Positions 12,766 to 13,140 of a stretch of 13,140 nucleotides of DNA are shown piece by piece. Below the pieces are notes generated by a model. The model did not search any database, had not been told where the DNA came from, and saw only the letters and a program-made list of their open reading frames with translations. The position numbers and the translations under genes are program-made. This DNA is from an uncultured Collinsella sp. GTDB lineage: Bacteria > Actinomycetota > Coriobacteriia > Coriobacteriales > Coriobacteriaceae. Every line of letters starts with the position of its first letter. Position 1 is the first letter of the stretch. The stretch spans positions 1 to 13,140 of the forward strand of contig CALGZY010000013.1 in NCBI GenBank assembly GCA_937934355.1, in the 5' to 3' direction.

Positions 12766-13140
12766 CTAAATAAACACGTCAACGAGGATGGGCATAAGGT
12801 TGAGCAGGCCAAACACCAGCGCCACGCCCCATCCGAGCCTAAAGCAGCTGCGCCAGGTGCTGCGTGCGAAGGTGTTGTCGATCAGGACCTCGACAAAATA
12901 CGTCGCGGCCATCACGACCAGGGCTACAACCCAGCTCACGGGGTTGTCCCAAACAAAGAACATGCCCACCCACATCAAAAACAGCACGGTCTCGCACCAG
13001 TGCATAAGGGTCATCTTGGCCAGCGTGCCGCCGCTCATCTCGGTGGCGACGCCCTGGACGATCTCCTGATGCGCGTGATGCGAGTACGAAAGGTCAAACG
13101 GCGACTTGCGCAGCTTGATGGTAAGCACCGCGAGCAGCGC
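12766..13140 (-). CDS. echB: Hydrogenase membrane subunit, NuoH/EchB-like, C-terminal part (5' end outside window)
   Basis: This is the integral membrane subunit that links the catalytic arm to the ion-translocating membrane arm, homologous to NuoH. The frame is open to the window edge and its start is not seen; a GTG at 13128 is internal. The visible 124 residues include SPFDLSYSHHAHQEIVQG and TEMSGGTLAKMTL, matching the NuoH/EchB loop, which is usually PFD-x-x-EAHQE-x-V-x-G with TE-x-SG. About three hydrophobic helices are visible: CETVLFLMWVGMFF, VSWVVALVVMAATYFVEVLI and WGVALVFGLLNLMPILV. It is immediately upstream of the small-subunit gene, as in ech operons. An echA-like antiporter subunit gene would be expected beyond the edge. 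Confidence 0.9.
   Translation of the reverse strand, partial: ALLAVLTIKLRKSPFDLSYSHHAHQEIVQGVATEMSGGTLAKMTLMHWCETVLFLMWVGMFFVWDNPVSWVVALVVMAATYFVEVLIDNTFARSTWRSCFRLGWGVALVFGLLNLMPILVDVFI

Noticed and set aside
12766..13128. A complete gene starting at GTG 13128
   Set aside because: The frame continues upstream to the window edge, and NuoH-like proteins are much longer, so this is an internal codon of a truncated gene.
9992..13140. Formate hydrogenlyase (hyc) operon
   Set aside because: The NuoC-like and large subunits are separate genes, the small subunit precedes them, and the large subunit lacks a C-terminal extension; this is the ech order. Formate dehydrogenase genes are not visible in the window.

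Overview
The window looks like a piece of a GC-rich Coriobacteriia chromosome, with a Collinsella-like gut actinobacterium as the best guess. This rests on codon and GC style, an Ech-type hydrogenase operon, and a giant LPxTG surface protein built from pilin-type isopeptide modules. No taxonomic marker gene is present, so the assignment is inference.

Layout. (1) Positions 1-1229, plus strand: the 3' end of a NarL-type sensor histidine kinase gene, coupled by ATGA to a complete LuxR-class response regulator. (2) 1230-1836: a gene-free interval with two long palindromic elements, here called A and B, then two strong hairpins and a G-tract that lie just downstream of the next gene. (3) 1837-9273, minus strand: one 2478-residue cell-wall-anchored adhesin or pilin-like protein. 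It has a signal peptide, a von Willebrand A domain with an intact MIDAS, 13 tandem isopeptide-linkage modules, a proline-rich stem, LPTTG, a membrane helix and a basic tail. (4) 9274-9991: a second gene-free interval with the adhesin leader (a cluster of TGAGACA/TGTCTCA sites), then a second B and a second A element, then a hairpin that closes the hydrogenase operon. (5) 9992-13140, minus strand: the distal part of a group 4 energy-converting NiFe hydrogenase operon, in the order NuoH-like subunit (cut by the window edge), small subunit, NuoC-like subunit, large subunit, 2x[4Fe-4S] ferredoxin subunit. This is the echB-C-D-E-F order.

Function. The hydrogenase would couple ferredoxin oxidation and proton reduction to ion transport at the membrane. 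The surface protein would be exported, cross-linked within its own modules and attached to peptidoglycan by a sortase that is not in this window. The two-component system lies convergent to the adhesin; nothing in the sequence ties them together directly.

The most unusual signal is the repeat architecture. The adhesin gene is bracketed A-B-[adhesin]-B-A by four same-orientation palindromic elements of two subtypes. They share one interior core but have different outer arms. The two A copies are both 154 bp, the two B copies are both 158 bp, the A-B gaps are 93 and 94 bp, and one base pair in the A arms has changed in a compensated way. I do not recognise this family.
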